Positions 54,056-63,015 of a stretch of DNA of 64,000 nucleotides are shown piece by piece. A program made the position numbers and the translations under genes. The DNA is from [Mycobacterium] fortunisiensis (lineage in GTDB: Bacteria > Actinomycetota > Actinomycetes > Mycobacteriales > Mycobacteriaceae). Position 1 is the first letter of the stretch. Each line of letters starts with the position of its first letter. Under the pieces are notes generated by a model. The model saw only the letters and a program-made list of their open reading frames with translations, was not told where the DNA came from and did no database searches. The stretch spans positions 248,001 to 312,000 of the forward strand of contig NZ_VOMB01000016.1 of assembly GCF_019050325.1 (NCBI RefSeq), written 5' to 3'.

Positions 54056-55237
54056 ATGGCGGGTCCGATGGAGGGTTTCCGGGTCGTTGAACTCGGGGTG
54101 TGGGTGGCCGCGCCTGCGGCCGGGGCGCTGCTCGCCGACTGGGGTGCCGACGTCATCAAGATCGAACCGCCCTCGGGTGATCCGGCGAGGATGTTCGGCC
54201 GGATGCTCGGGCTGGATCCGGAGTTGGGGGTGGCGGCCAACCCGCCGTTCGAGATGGACAACCGGTCCAAACGCAGCGTGGTGCTCGACCTCGGTACCGA
54301 CGACGGACGTCACACCGCGCTCGAACTGCTCTCCAGCGCAGATGTTTTCCTGACGAATGTGCGGCCGGCGGCGCTGCGGCGGCTGCGGCTGGATTTCGAG
54401 ACCGTCGCGGCGCGCAACCCGCGCCTGGTCTATGGCCTGATCACCGGATACGGCCTGACCGGCCCCGAGGCGGATCGCGCGGCCTTCGACGTCGCGGCGT
54501 TCTGGGCCCGCGCGGGGCTGGCCGATCTGCTCACCCGCCCCGGCGACACGCCCCCGTTCCAGCGTGGCGGCATGGGCGATCACTCCGCCGGGACGACGCT
54601 GGCGGCGGCGGTCTGCGCTGCACTGCTGGCCCGGAACCGCACGGGGACCGGGCAATTGGTCACCACGTCGCTGTACCGTCAGGGCGCCTACACAGTGAGC
54701 TTCGACCTGAACACCGTGCTGATGAGCGGGCAGCAGATCGCCATCGGGCAGCGGGAGTCGATGGCCAACCCGTGCATGAACAACTACGCGGCCGGCGACG
54801 GAAAACGCTTCTGGGTGGTCGGGCTGCAAGCGGACCGGCACTGGCCCGTGCTGTGCCGGGTCGTCGGCCGCGAGGAGTGGTCGACCGATCCGCGTTTCGC
54901 CACGGCGCGTGACCGGTATGTCAACTCGCGCGAGTTGATCGCCGAACTCGACGCGATTTTTGCCGCCCATCCGATGGATCACTGGGCCGCGCGGTTCGAC
55001 GCCGAATCCGACTTCTTCTGGTCGCCGATCAACAGCCTCGACGACGTCATCGCCGATGAGCAGTTCCACGCGGCCGGCGGCATTGTCGATGTCCCCGACG
55101 GGGATTCGGCGGTGCCGATGGTGGCCAGCCCGGCCGACTTCTCCGCCACACCGTGGCAGCCCCGCACGGTCGCCCCGGCACTCGGGGCCCACACCGACGA
55201 GGTCCTGGCCGAACTGCGCGGCGGTCAGGACCGCTGA
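54056..55237 (+). CDS. CaiB/BaiF-family CoA-transferase
   Basis: A 393-residue class III CoA-transferase: MEGFRVVELGVWVAAPAAGALLADWGADVIKIEPPSGDPARMFG, MDNRSKRSVVLDLGTDDGR and RPAALRRLRLDFETVAARNPRLVYGLITGYG are family blocks. ATG at 54056 is preferred over GTG 54050 because GGAAGG ends six bases before it. It could activate a carboxylic acid to its CoA ester at the start of a degradation pathway. It overlaps the convergent GH3 gene by 13 bp at the 3' end. Confidence 0.87.
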   Translation: MAGPMEGFRVVELGVWVAAPAAGALLADWGADVIKIEPPSGDPARMFGRMLGLDPELGVAANPPFEMDNRSKRSVVLDLGTDDGRHTALELLSSADVFLTNVRPAALRRLRLDFETVAARNPRLVYGLITGYGLTGPEADRAAFDVAAFWARAGLADLLTRPGDTPPFQRGGMGDHSAGTTLAAAVCAALLARNRTGTGQLVTTSLYRQGAYTVSFDLNTVLMSGQQIAIGQRESMANPCMNNYAAGDGKRFWVVGLQADRHWPVLCRVVGREEWSTDPRFATARDRYVNSRELIAELDAIFAAHPMDHWAARFDAESDFFWSPINSLDDVIADEQFHAAGGIVDVPDGDSAVPMVASPADFSATPWQPRTVAPALGAHTDEVLAELRGGQDR

Positions 55238-57438
55238 GCGTTGATGGCTGCGAGCAGCGCGTCGAGCTGTTCGCGGGTGACCTTGCCTGCCGAAAATCCG
55301 GCCATCCGCCCGATCGGTACCGATTCCAACAACCGCAGCAGGTTGCCGCCGAGGGCGGACTCGTCGGTGCCGAACGGGGAGGCGGCACCCAGGACCGTCA
55401 GGATCGTCTGTGCCGCAACAGGATCAGCGAGAAGCTCACCCAGGGTCGATTCGCGGGTGAAGGGCCGACTCGCTGCGTCACCGTCCAACCGCACCGTCGC
55501 GGTCAACCGAAGGTCACGGCTCGACGCGCCGACGGACATCTCGTACTCCCCGGGCTCGAGCCGCCGGCGTCCGGCATCGGTGTCCCAGTACGCGAGGTCG
55601 GCTCGGCTGACGGGGATCTCGACGCCACGTCGCTCACCGGGAGCGACGGTGACGGAGGCGAACCCGCCCAGCCAGCGCGGTGGCCTGGCCACGCCGGACC
55701 GGGGCAGGCCGGCATACACCTGCACCACCTCCCGGCCCTCCCGGCGGCCGGTGTTGGCCACGGTCAGTCTGACCGACAGGCCCGCATCCGTCGGAGTGAG
55801 CTCAAGATCGGAGTACTCGAACCGGGTGTAGGACAGGCCGTGGCCGAAGGGGAACGCCACCGGCAGGTCCCGCGCGTCGTACCAGCGGTAGCCGACGAAC
55901 ATCCGCTCGCCGTAGACGGTATGACCCGACTCGGACGGGAAGTTCAGATAGGCCGGGCAATCCTGCAACCGCAGCGGCACCGTCTCGGCCAACCGGCCCG
56001 ACGGGTTGACCACGCCGAACAGCACGTCGGCCAGCGCGCCGCCACCGGCCTGGCCCAGCAGCGCCCCGTCGAGGATCGCCGGCGCCAAGGCGCCGACGGT
56101 GTCCAGACGCACCACGCCGCCGTGGGACAGCACCACCACGGTGTTGGGTTGGACCTCGACGACGGCGCGCAGCAGATCGAGCTGGGCAGACGGCAGGTCG
56201 ATGTGCTCGCGGTCGTAGCCCTCGGATTCCTCCTCGGGTGTCAGCCCGAGGAATACGATTGCCGCATCGGCAGATTCGGCAGCGGTCACCGCCGCGCCGA
56301 CATCGTTACCTGGGCAGTAGTCGACCGGATGTTCGCCGGTGAACCGGCGGATCTCCTCGAGTGGAATGTCGAGCCGGGTCGGGTTCACATGGGAGCTGCC
56401 GCCACCCTGATACCTCGGCTCGCGCGCGAATTCGCCGATGACCACCAGCGGGCATGGCGCCAGCGGCAGCACGTCGCGGTCATTCTTCAACAGCACGATG
56501 GCCTCACCGGCCGCCTCCCGCGCCAGTGCGTGATGGGCAGCGGCATCGAATCCTGTCGGTTGCGAGGGTGTTTCGATGACCTGCTGCGTCAGGTGGACGA
56601 CCCGTCGGGCAGCGCGGGCGACGGCGTCCGCACCCAGGCGCCCGGCCCGCACCGCACGCACCACCTCGGCGTCGGAGACACCGCCGGTCGTGGGCATCTC
56701 CAGATCCAGGCCGGCGGCCACCGCCGCGACCCGATCGGCCACCGCGCCCCAGTCGCTGACCACCACGCCGTCGAAGCCCCACTCGTCGCGCAGCACCGTG
56801 GTGAGCAGCCAGCGGTTCTCCGCCGCGTAGACCCCGTTGATCCGGTTGTAGGAACACATCACGGTCCATGGCCGAGCCTGGCGCACCACGATCTCGAATG
56901 TCCGCAGATAGATCTCCCGTAACGTGCGCACGTCGACGTCCGAGCTGGCCCGCATCCGGTCGTGTTCGGCGTTGTTGGCCGCGAAATGCTTGACCGAGGC
57001 CGCCACGCCCCGACTCTGCACCCCGCGTACCCATGCCGCCCCGAGTGTCCCGGACAGGTACGGATCCTCCGAGTAGTACTCGAAATTGCGCCCACAGCGC
57101 GGGTCACGTTTGATGTTGACCCCCGGACCCAGCAGCACATGGACGCCGAGTGCACGGCACTCGTCACCGAGCGCCCGGCCGATGCGCTCGATGAGTTCGG
57201 GATCCCAGGTCTGGCTCAGGCCGACGGCGGGAGGAAAGCAGGTGGCCGGCTCGCTGGCGGACAGCCCCAGATGATCTGTGGCGCTGCCGGATTGCCTGCG
57301 CACCCCGTGCGGTCCGTCGGTCAGCACCACCGGCGGCAGTGCACCGATCGGCTTTGTGGTCCAGAAGCTCGCTCCGCTGCCGAGGGCGGCCTGTGCGGAA
57401 AGGTCCAGCCCGGCGATGAGATCAGCAGCGTCAGTCAC
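55225..57438 (-). CDS. Glycoside hydrolase family 3 beta-glucosidase
   Basis: A 737-residue GH3 enzyme. The catalytic nucleophile is Asp229 in GVVVSDWGA; the substrate-binding motifs VLTDGPHGVR, NIKRDPRCGRNFEYYSEDP and KHFAANNAEHDR are present, followed by the second domain and a C-terminal fibronectin type III-like domain (SDLELTPTDAGLSVRLTVANTGRREGREVVQVY). There is no signal peptide, so it acts inside the cell, perhaps on a glycosylated substrate taken up or on a glycoside made internally. It starts 36 bp after a TetR gene on the same strand. Confidence 0.9.
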   Translation of the reverse strand: MTDAADLIAGLDLSAQAALGSGASFWTTKPIGALPPVVLTDGPHGVRRQSGSATDHLGLSASEPATCFPPAVGLSQTWDPELIERIGRALGDECRALGVHVLLGPGVNIKRDPRCGRNFEYYSEDPYLSGTLGAAWVRGVQSRGVAASVKHFAANNAEHDRMRASSDVDVRTLREIYLRTFEIVVRQARPWTVMCSYNRINGVYAAENRWLLTTVLRDEWGFDGVVVSDWGAVADRVAAVAAGLDLEMPTTGGVSDAEVVRAVRAGRLGADAVARAARRVVHLTQQVIETPSQPTGFDAAAHHALAREAAGEAIVLLKNDRDVLPLAPCPLVVIGEFAREPRYQGGGSSHVNPTRLDIPLEEIRRFTGEHPVDYCPGNDVGAAVTAAESADAAIVFLGLTPEEESEGYDREHIDLPSAQLDLLRAVVEVQPNTVVVLSHGGVVRLDTVGALAPAILDGALLGQAGGGALADVLFGVVNPSGRLAETVPLRLQDCPAYLNFPSESGHTVYGERMFVGYRWYDARDLPVAFPFGHGLSYTRFEYSDLELTPTDAGLSVRLTVANTGRREGREVVQVYAGLPRSGVARPPRWLGGFASVTVAPGERRGVEIPVSRADLAYWDTDAGRRRLEPGEYEMSVGASSRDLRLTATVRLDGDAASRPFTRESTLGELLADPVAAQTILTVLGAASPFGTDESALGGNLLRLLESVPIGRMAGFSAGKVTREQLDALLAAINAQRS

Positions 57439-57474
57439 CGGCCCCAGCGTAGCGCGGGGTGCGGAATGCGCAGT

Positions 57475-58011
57475 TCACTGCGGGTTTTTGGCTCTGGCGG
57501 CGTGGCGCAGCTGGGCCAGGAAATCGTCGGCGTCATCGCTGCGCACCAAGTAATGGCTGACCGCCACCCGTACCGCGGTGGCCGCGGCCAGGTCTGCGTC
57601 GGTTCCGGTGGTCAACCGCTGCAGGCGTTCGCGCATCAGCGGGATGACCTGGGCCAGCCGCCTGATGACGTGTTCGGGCTCGATATCGACCATGCGCAGC
57701 CCGGGATAGGACTGTTGGTATTCGACGACGGTACGCAGCGCCGCGTCCAGGTGTTCGCGCTCGGGCAGGTCGGCGGCGGCCTGGGCCACGGACTGCTCGT
57801 AAACCTTGCGCTCCCACACCACGAACGCATCGAGGAGTTCCTGTTTGGAGGCGAACCAGCGATACAGGGTGGGCCGCGACACCCCGGCCTGTGCAGCGAC
57901 CTCCGACAGGCTGAGCTTGGTCATCCCGTTGGTACCGAGAACTTCGGCGGTGGCGGCCAGAATTCGGCCGCGGGTGCTGCTGTCGTCGTCGAGACACGTT
58001 TCGTCCGCCAT
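57475..58011 (-). CDS. TetR-family transcriptional regulator (paralogue 2)
   Basis: A 178-residue TetR repressor. The HTH stretch TRGRILAATAEVLGTNGMTKLSLSEVAAQAGVSRPTLYRWFASKQELL nearly repeats that of paralogue 1, as does YQQSYPGLRMVDIEPEHVIRRLAQVIPLM. ATG at 58011 is preferred over a GTG at 58017, because a TTTACAAA element lies only 9 bp upstream. It is divergent from the P450 gene and immediately upstream of the GH3 gene, which it may control. Confidence 0.87.
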   Translation of the reverse strand: MADETCLDDDSSTRGRILAATAEVLGTNGMTKLSLSEVAAQAGVSRPTLYRWFASKQELLDAFVVWERKVYEQSVAQAAADLPEREHLDAALRTVVEYQQSYPGLRMVDIEPEHVIRRLAQVIPLMRERLQRLTTGTDADLAAATAVRVAVSHYLVRSDDADDFLAQLRHAARAKNPQ

Positions 58012-58020
58012 GCCCACAGC

Positions 58021-58028
58021 TTTACAAA
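58021..58028. promoter_or_regulatory. TTTACAAA operator half-site
   Basis: TTTACAAA directly upstream of the second TetR gene. With its neighbours it reads ACAGCTTTACAAA, identical over 13 bases to the element at 52089-52101 before the aldehyde dehydrogenase. The right half of a full palindrome is not obvious. Confidence 0.5.
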
Positions 58029-58098
58029 CTATCGCCGGACTGTCACGCTATTTCGTGGCGCGACACAGCCGTCGGACGCCCGTGCAGGAGGACATACC

Positions 58099-59355
58099 GT
58101 GACAGTTGCCAGCTCGCCGCAGGCACGCGAATACAGCCCATTCGACATCACATCGCACGACTTCTGGAGCCAGCCGTTCGCTAAACGCGACGAAACGTTC
58201 GCGCAGTTGCGCGCCGGGGAAGGCCTGAGCTGGCATCAGCCGCTCTCGAGCCTCTTCGACGTCGAAGAACCGGGTTTTTGGGCGATCACCCGCCGCGCCG
58301 ACGTTCAGTTCGTGAGCCAGCACCCGGAGCTGTTCACCTCGACCAAGGGTGTGGCGCTCGATCCGATGCCGGCCGACGTGCAGAAGTTCGCCACGTTCTT
58401 CCTGATGATGGATCCGCCGGAGCACACCACCTACCGGCGGCTGATCAGCTCGGCGTTCACCCCGCGCAATGTGCGCCGCATCGAGGAGCAGATCCAGGCC
58501 AATGCGGTCTCGATCGTCGACGATCTGATCGGGGCCGGCGATGTCGACTTCGTCGAGGCGTGTTCGGCGCAACTGCCGATGCGGACGATCTCGGACATGC
58601 TCGGTGTGCCCACCGCCGATCAGCCCGCACTGGCCAAGGCCGCCGAGAAGCTGTTCAGCATGAGCGACGACGAATACTCGTCGCTCGAAGAGCGGGCCAT
58701 GGCCACCATCAACGAGATCATGCTGATCTCGAACACCGGCATCGAACTGGCGAAGTTCCGCCGGGCCAATCCCGGTGACGATCTGATGACCAGCATCGTC
58801 AACGCCGAGGTCGACGGGCACCGGCTCAGCGACGAGGAGATCGGGGCGTTCCTGATCCTGCTGGCCTCGGCCGGTAACGACACCACCAAGCAGACCACCA
58901 CCCACGCGATGATGGCGCTGGCCGCGCACCCCGACCAAAAAGACTGGCTGTTGGAGGATTTCGACAACCGAATCGGTTTGGCCACCGAGGAGTTCGTGCG
59001 GTGGGCCACCCCGGTGATCCAGTTCGCCCGGCACGCCACCGAGGACGTCGAGCTGGCCGGACAGCGCATCAGTGCCGGCGACAAGGTGGGGCTGTTCTAC
59101 TGCTCGGCCAACCGCGACGAGTCGGTGTTCACCGACCCGCAGCGGTTCGACGTGAGCCGTTCGCCCAACCCGCAGGTCGGGTTCGGCGGCGGTGGTCCAC
59201 ACTTCTGCCTGGGCAATCAGTTGGCCAAAACCGAACTGCGGCACCTGTTCCGCGAGCTGCTGACCCGGCTGAAGTCCGTCGAGTTCGGCGAACCCGAACT
59301 GCTCTACAGCAGCTTTGTGCACGGCATCAAGCGCGTGCCCGCACACCTCCAGTAG
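58099..59355 (+). CDS. Cytochrome P450
   Basis: A 418-residue soluble bacterial P450. Heme-thiolate Cys370 lies in FGGGGPHFCLGNQLA, the I-helix oxygen-activation motif is AGNDTT (258-263), and ExxR is Glu298-Arg301. GTG at 58099 follows CAGGAGGACAT. A ferredoxin gene starts 11 bp downstream and is the likely electron donor. The closest mycobacterial relatives by motif act on steroid or lipid chains (CYP124/125/142-like), but the subfamily cannot be settled by eye. Confidence 0.92.
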   Translation: MTVASSPQAREYSPFDITSHDFWSQPFAKRDETFAQLRAGEGLSWHQPLSSLFDVEEPGFWAITRRADVQFVSQHPELFTSTKGVALDPMPADVQKFATFFLMMDPPEHTTYRRLISSAFTPRNVRRIEEQIQANAVSIVDDLIGAGDVDFVEACSAQLPMRTISDMLGVPTADQPALAKAAEKLFSMSDDEYSSLEERAMATINEIMLISNTGIELAKFRRANPGDDLMTSIVNAEVDGHRLSDEEIGAFLILLASAGNDTTKQTTTHAMMALAAHPDQKDWLLEDFDNRIGLATEEFVRWATPVIQFARHATEDVELAGQRISAGDKVGLFYCSANRDESVFTDPQRFDVSRSPNPQVGFGGGGPHFCLGNQLAKTELRHLFRELLTRLKSVEFGEPELLYSSFVHGIKRVPAHLQ

Positions 59356-59366
59356 CCGGGGTGAAC

Positions 59367-59558
59367 ATGCGGGTAGAGGTCGATCTGGGCAAGTGCACCG
59401 GGCACGGCATCTGCGAATCCATCGCCGAGGACGTGTTCGAGGTCTCCGACGAGGGCATGGTGCGCATTCACGGTGACGATCAGCCGGAAACCGACCGGGA
59501 ACGGATCCAGCTGGCCGTCGCTCAGTGCCCGGCCGGGGCTCTGCGGCTGCAGGGATAG
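59367..59558 (+). CDS. 3Fe-4S-type ferredoxin
   Basis: A 63-residue ferredoxin partner for P450. The cluster motif is C-T-G-H-G-I-C and a later C-P (QCPAGALRL), that is CxxHxxC...CP: His replaces one of the four Cys of a 4Fe-4S motif, as seen in mycobacterial P450-linked ferredoxins. ATG at 59367 follows GGGGTG; GTG 59361 is possible. It is cotranscribed with the P450 upstream and ends nine bases before a palindrome that probably terminates the unit. Confidence 0.9.
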   Translation: MRVEVDLGKCTGHGICESIAEDVFEVSDEGMVRIHGDDQPETDRERIQLAVAQCPAGALRLQG

Positions 59559-59567
59559 GTGCCGAGT

Positions 59568-59625
59568 GGCCAGTTGTGTCACACGATCTCTGGAGAAGCC
59601 GTGTCATAACTGGCCTTTGGACAGG
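59568..59625. terminator. 58-bp imperfect palindrome between convergent genes
   Basis: GGCCAGTT (59568-59575) pairs with AACTGGCC (59618-59625), and TG-CAC stretches continue the stem imperfectly. It lies between the ferredoxin and second P450 stop codons. Sequence differs from the CGAGCAGAC family, but the total length is again 58 bp. Confidence 0.65.
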
Positions 59626-59627
59626 AG

Positions 59628-60857
59628 TCAGGCAGCCGCCACCAGCACTTGGCGCGGGCCGCGCACGGTGTAGTTGGTGCCGTAGTCCAGCGGGCCGGCC
59701 AACTGCCAGTCGCCGACGGTCTCGATGAGTTCCTCGAGGAAGATCTGGGCCTCCAGCCGGGCCAGGTTCATGCCGAGGCAGCTGTGCAGGCCGAAGGCGA
59801 AACCCAGGTGCGATAGCTTGCGACGGGTGATGTCGAACGTGTCGGGGTCCTCCCACCGCTGCGGATCGCGGTTGGCCGCACCCAGCAGCAAGGTGATCCG
59901 CTCGCCATCGCCGATCCGGATGTCGCCGACGGTCGCGGACTCGCCCATCGCGTCACGAAAGATGGAGTGCGACACCGTTTCGTGACGGTGGACTTCTTCC
60001 ACCGCGTCGAGTGCCAAGCCGCGATCGGACTGAAGGATCCGGCGTTGATCAGGGTGGGCGGCCAGGGTCGCGACGATCTGGGCCAACAGCTTGGCGGTGG
60101 TCTCGTTGCCGGCGAACACCAACTGGGTGTTGCTGGCCACGATCTCCTGCTCGGTCATGTGCTCACAGGCGTATTCGTGGGCGACCATCGTCCCGATCAG
60201 ATCCCACTCGTCGGCCACGGGGCAGCTTCGGCGCGGCAGCTCGTCGCGGATGTAGGAGTTCAGTTGTGCGGTAGCGTGTTTCCCGGCCGCGATCAGTTCC
60301 GCGCCGTGCTCGTTGGGCATGCTATAACCCTCGGCGGAGGCCCCCATGGCATCGCTCCACGCGGTGAACTGGGCCACCATTGCCGGTTCCACCCCGAGCA
60401 TGTGCGCGATCACCTCGGTGGGGATGCCGCGGGTGAGCTCGGAGACCACCTCGACGGTCTCGCCATCACGCAACCGGGCGGTCACCGGATCCAGCCGGGC
60501 CCGCACGATTTCGGTGATCACCGGGCGCAGCCGGGCCAGCGTCCGTGGCCGGAAGTCGCCGGACCAGATGGATCGGATCCGGTCGTGGTGGGGGCCGTCG
60601 TAGAACTCCATCGTAGGGCCGCCGAACACCGCTGCGTGCTCCATCTGGCCGCGCTCGGATCCGAAAATCTCAGGCGCACTCAGGATCTGCTTGTTCAGGT
60701 CGAAGTCGCTGACCATCCAGCGGTTGATCCGTTCGTTGAAGACGACTCCGCCGAGGCCTCGGATCTCGCGGTAGCGTGCCCACGGGTCGGCGACGAACGC
60801 CGGATCGGTGGTGTCGAAGGACAACAACGGAAAGTGGGCCGCGACCATAGCTGCCAT
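59628..60857 (-). CDS. Cytochrome P450
   Basis: A 409-residue P450, not closely similar to the neighbouring P450. Heme Cys360 lies in FAFGLHSCLGMNLAR, the I-helix motif is AGNETT (249-254), and ExxR is Glu288-Arg291. ATG at 60857 is used; ATG 60848 would remove three residues. It is divergent from the cyclase gene, and a TGTAAAGC element close to the TetR half-site motif is in the 29-bp gap. It may share the adjacent ferredoxin. Confidence 0.9.
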   Translation of the reverse strand: MAAMVAAHFPLLSFDTTDPAFVADPWARYREIRGLGGVVFNERINRWMVSDFDLNKQILSAPEIFGSERGQMEHAAVFGGPTMEFYDGPHHDRIRSIWSGDFRPRTLARLRPVITEIVRARLDPVTARLRDGETVEVVSELTRGIPTEVIAHMLGVEPAMVAQFTAWSDAMGASAEGYSMPNEHGAELIAAGKHATAQLNSYIRDELPRRSCPVADEWDLIGTMVAHEYACEHMTEQEIVASNTQLVFAGNETTAKLLAQIVATLAAHPDQRRILQSDRGLALDAVEEVHRHETVSHSIFRDAMGESATVGDIRIGDGERITLLLGAANRDPQRWEDPDTFDITRRKLSHLGFAFGLHSCLGMNLARLEAQIFLEELIETVGDWQLAGPLDYGTNYTVRGPRQVLVAAA

Positions 60858-60886
60858 GTTGACAATGTTGTGCCATTCTGTAAAGC

Positions 60887-61795
60887 GTGAGTTTCAAAGA
60901 CCTGGGGCGCGAACTGTCCAACTGGGGCCGGTGGGGGCCCGACGACCAGATCGGCACCCTCAACCTCGTCACACCGCAGCACGTACAGGCGGCCGCCCGC
61001 GAGGTGCGCTCGGGCAAGGTGTTTCAGCTCAGCATCCCCGTCGGCAAGGACGGCCCGCAGAGCGGGATCGGCGGCCGGCTCAACCCGGTGCACCTGATGT
61101 CGATGCAGCCCGGCGACTGGGAACCGCACGGGCTGCAGGTCGCCGACGACTGGATCATCATGCCGCTGCAGTCGGGCACCCAGTGGGACGCACTGTCCCA
61201 CGTCGCCTACGACGACAAGCTCTACAACGGCTATCCCACCGACCAGGTCGGTACCCGGGCCGGGGCCCGGCAATTGGCCGTCGACGCCTTCACCGATCGC
61301 ATTGCCGGTCGCGGCGTGCTGCTCGACATCGCCCGGCTGCACGGGGTGGACTGGCTCGAGGGTGGCACCGCCATCACACCGGACGACCTGGAAGCTGCCG
61401 AACGAGCCCAGGGCGTCACCGTCGGCGAAGCCGACTTCCTGCTGGTGCGTACCGGGTGGCGGGGCCGGCTGCTGGCGCAGGGACGCGAGGACTGGATGTC
61501 CACCGAGCCGGGCCTGGGCATCGACTGTGCGCGCTGGCTGCGGGACCGCTCGGTTGCCGCAGTGGGGAGCGACAACTGGGCCATCGAGGTGATCCCCAGT
61601 GAGACGGGGGAGACACTGCCGCTGCACTGCGTACTGATCCGCGACATGGGCATGCCGCTGGCGGAGATCCTCGATCTCGACGCCCTGGCCGGCGAGTGCG
61701 CCGCCGACGGGGTGTGGAGTTTCCTGTTCGTGGCGCCGCCGCTGCACATCGCCAATGCGGTCGGATCACCGGTCACCCCCATCGCGATCAAATGA
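60887..61795 (+). CDS. Cyclase/kynurenine formamidase-like protein
   Basis: A 302-residue protein of the putative-cyclase (PF04199) family, metal-dependent hydrolases that open cyclic amides or lactones or act as formamidases. The family pattern is GTLNLVTPQHVQAA and QSGTQWDALSHVAY; the canonical HGTHxDxPxH reads S-G-T-Q-W-D-A-L-S-H, so the first two His positions are changed. GTG at 60887 is the start. Its stop overlaps the next ATG (ATGA), so it is coupled to the hydroxyacid oxidase. The exact substrate is unknown. Confidence 0.85.
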   Translation: MSFKDLGRELSNWGRWGPDDQIGTLNLVTPQHVQAAAREVRSGKVFQLSIPVGKDGPQSGIGGRLNPVHLMSMQPGDWEPHGLQVADDWIIMPLQSGTQWDALSHVAYDDKLYNGYPTDQVGTRAGARQLAVDAFTDRIAGRGVLLDIARLHGVDWLEGGTAITPDDLEAAERAQGVTVGEADFLLVRTGWRGRLLAQGREDWMSTEPGLGIDCARWLRDRSVAAVGSDNWAIEVIPSETGETLPLHCVLIRDMGMPLAEILDLDALAGECAADGVWSFLFVAPPLHIANAVGSPVTPIAIK

Positions 61796-62967
61796 GCCCG
61801 GCATTCCAGTACCGGCTGCGCACCCCGGTGCCGCTGGTCAGCATCGACGACCACCGTCGCGCGGCCCGCCGGGCGCTGCCCACCATGGTGTGGGCCTATC
61901 TCGACGGCGGCGCCGAAGACGAGCGCACGGTGCGGAACAACCGCGCAGCCTTCGCCAATTGGCAGCTGCGCCAACGGGTCCTGGCCGGATACCCGGGCGC
62001 GGAGCTGGGCGTGACGATCGACGGCCAGCGTCTGGAGTTGCCGGTGCTGCTGGCGCCCACCGGTCTCACCGGCCTGGCGCACTGGTCGGGTGAGTTGGCC
62101 GCCGCGCAGGCGGCCGAGCGGGCCGGCACCCGGCTCACATTATCGACGGCCTCGTCGTACTCCATCGAGGAGGTGGCGGCCGGAACCGCCGAGGACCACT
62201 GGTTCCAGCTGTATCCCTGGGGTGACGGCGCGTTCTCCGACTCGATGCTCGGCCGGGCTCGCGATGCCGGGTACCGCACCCTGGTGGTGACGGTCGATGT
62301 TCCGGTGCAGGGCAACCGCACCGGGGAACGGCGCACCGGAATGGGACATCCGCCGATCCTCACCCCGCGCCGTATCGCCGACGCCGCGATCCGGCCGCGC
62401 TGGTGGTATGGGCTGCTGCGGCAACAGCGCATGACGATGCGCAGCCTGACCCACACCGCGGGCGCGAAAGGCGCGGTGGAATCCGTCAGCATCCAGAACC
62501 GCCGGATCCGGCCAGACTTGAGTTGGCCCGACGTGGCGGCGCTGCGGGAACGCTGGGACGGCCCGTTCGTGGTCAAAGGCGTGCTGGAACCCGAGGACGC
62601 GCTACGCGCGGTCGAATTGGGCGCGACCGGGGTGGTGGTGTCCAATCACGGTGGGCGCCAACTCAATGGCGTGCGTGCATCGATTGACGCGCTGCCCGAC
62701 ATCGCCGACGCGATCGGCGGGCGCGCCACGGTGCTGCTGGACAGCGGCGTGCGGTGCGGCACCGACGTGGTCACCGCGCTGGCATTGGGCGCTGATGCGG
62801 TGATGATCGGCCGGCCCTACCTCTACGGGCTGGCAGTGGCCGGTGGCGCGGGAGTGAGCGCGGTGCTCGACATCCTGGCCGCCGAGATCCGGTCCACATT
62901 GACCCTGATGGGGGTGGCGGGCGTTGCCGAGTTGACCCCCGCACACCTGCGGCGAGCAGACAGGTAG
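61792..62967 (+). CDS. FMN-dependent alpha-hydroxyacid oxidase/dehydrogenase
   Basis: A 391-residue member of the lactate/glycolate oxidase and mandelate dehydrogenase family. Active-site residues are Lys262 in VVKGVL, His286 and Arg289 in SNHGGRQLNG, with FMN-binding TLSTASSYSIEEVA and DSGVRCGTDVVTALALGADAVMIGRPYLYG. It oxidises a 2-hydroxy acid to the 2-oxo acid; side chain is unknown. The last codons (R-A-D-R-stop) lie within a 58-bp palindrome, so the C-terminus was probably set by that element. Confidence 0.87.
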   Translation: MSPAFQYRLRTPVPLVSIDDHRRAARRALPTMVWAYLDGGAEDERTVRNNRAAFANWQLRQRVLAGYPGAELGVTIDGQRLELPVLLAPTGLTGLAHWSGELAAAQAAERAGTRLTLSTASSYSIEEVAAGTAEDHWFQLYPWGDGAFSDSMLGRARDAGYRTLVVTVDVPVQGNRTGERRTGMGHPPILTPRRIADAAIRPRWWYGLLRQQRMTMRSLTHTAGAKGAVESVSIQNRRIRPDLSWPDVAALRERWDGPFVVKGVLEPEDALRAVELGATGVVVSNHGGRQLNGVRASIDALPDIADAIGGRATVLLDSGVRCGTDVVTALALGADAVMIGRPYLYGLAVAGGAGVSAVLDILAAEIRSTLTLMGVAGVAELTPAHLRRADR

Positions 62968-63010
62968 GTACCCGAAAATGGCCCCGCGCGGGTACCGAAG
63001 TGTCTGCTCG
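62953..63010. repeat. 58-bp palindromic element, copy 3 (oxidase / thioesterase junction)
   Basis: Arms CGAGCAGACA (62953-62962) and TGTCTGCTCG (63001-63010) are perfect, with GGTACC inner arms at 62967-62972 and 62991-62996. It contains the stop codon of the oxidase gene and lies between convergent genes. Same length and column order as copies 1 and 2. Confidence 0.88.
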
Positions 63011-63015
63011 GCGTA

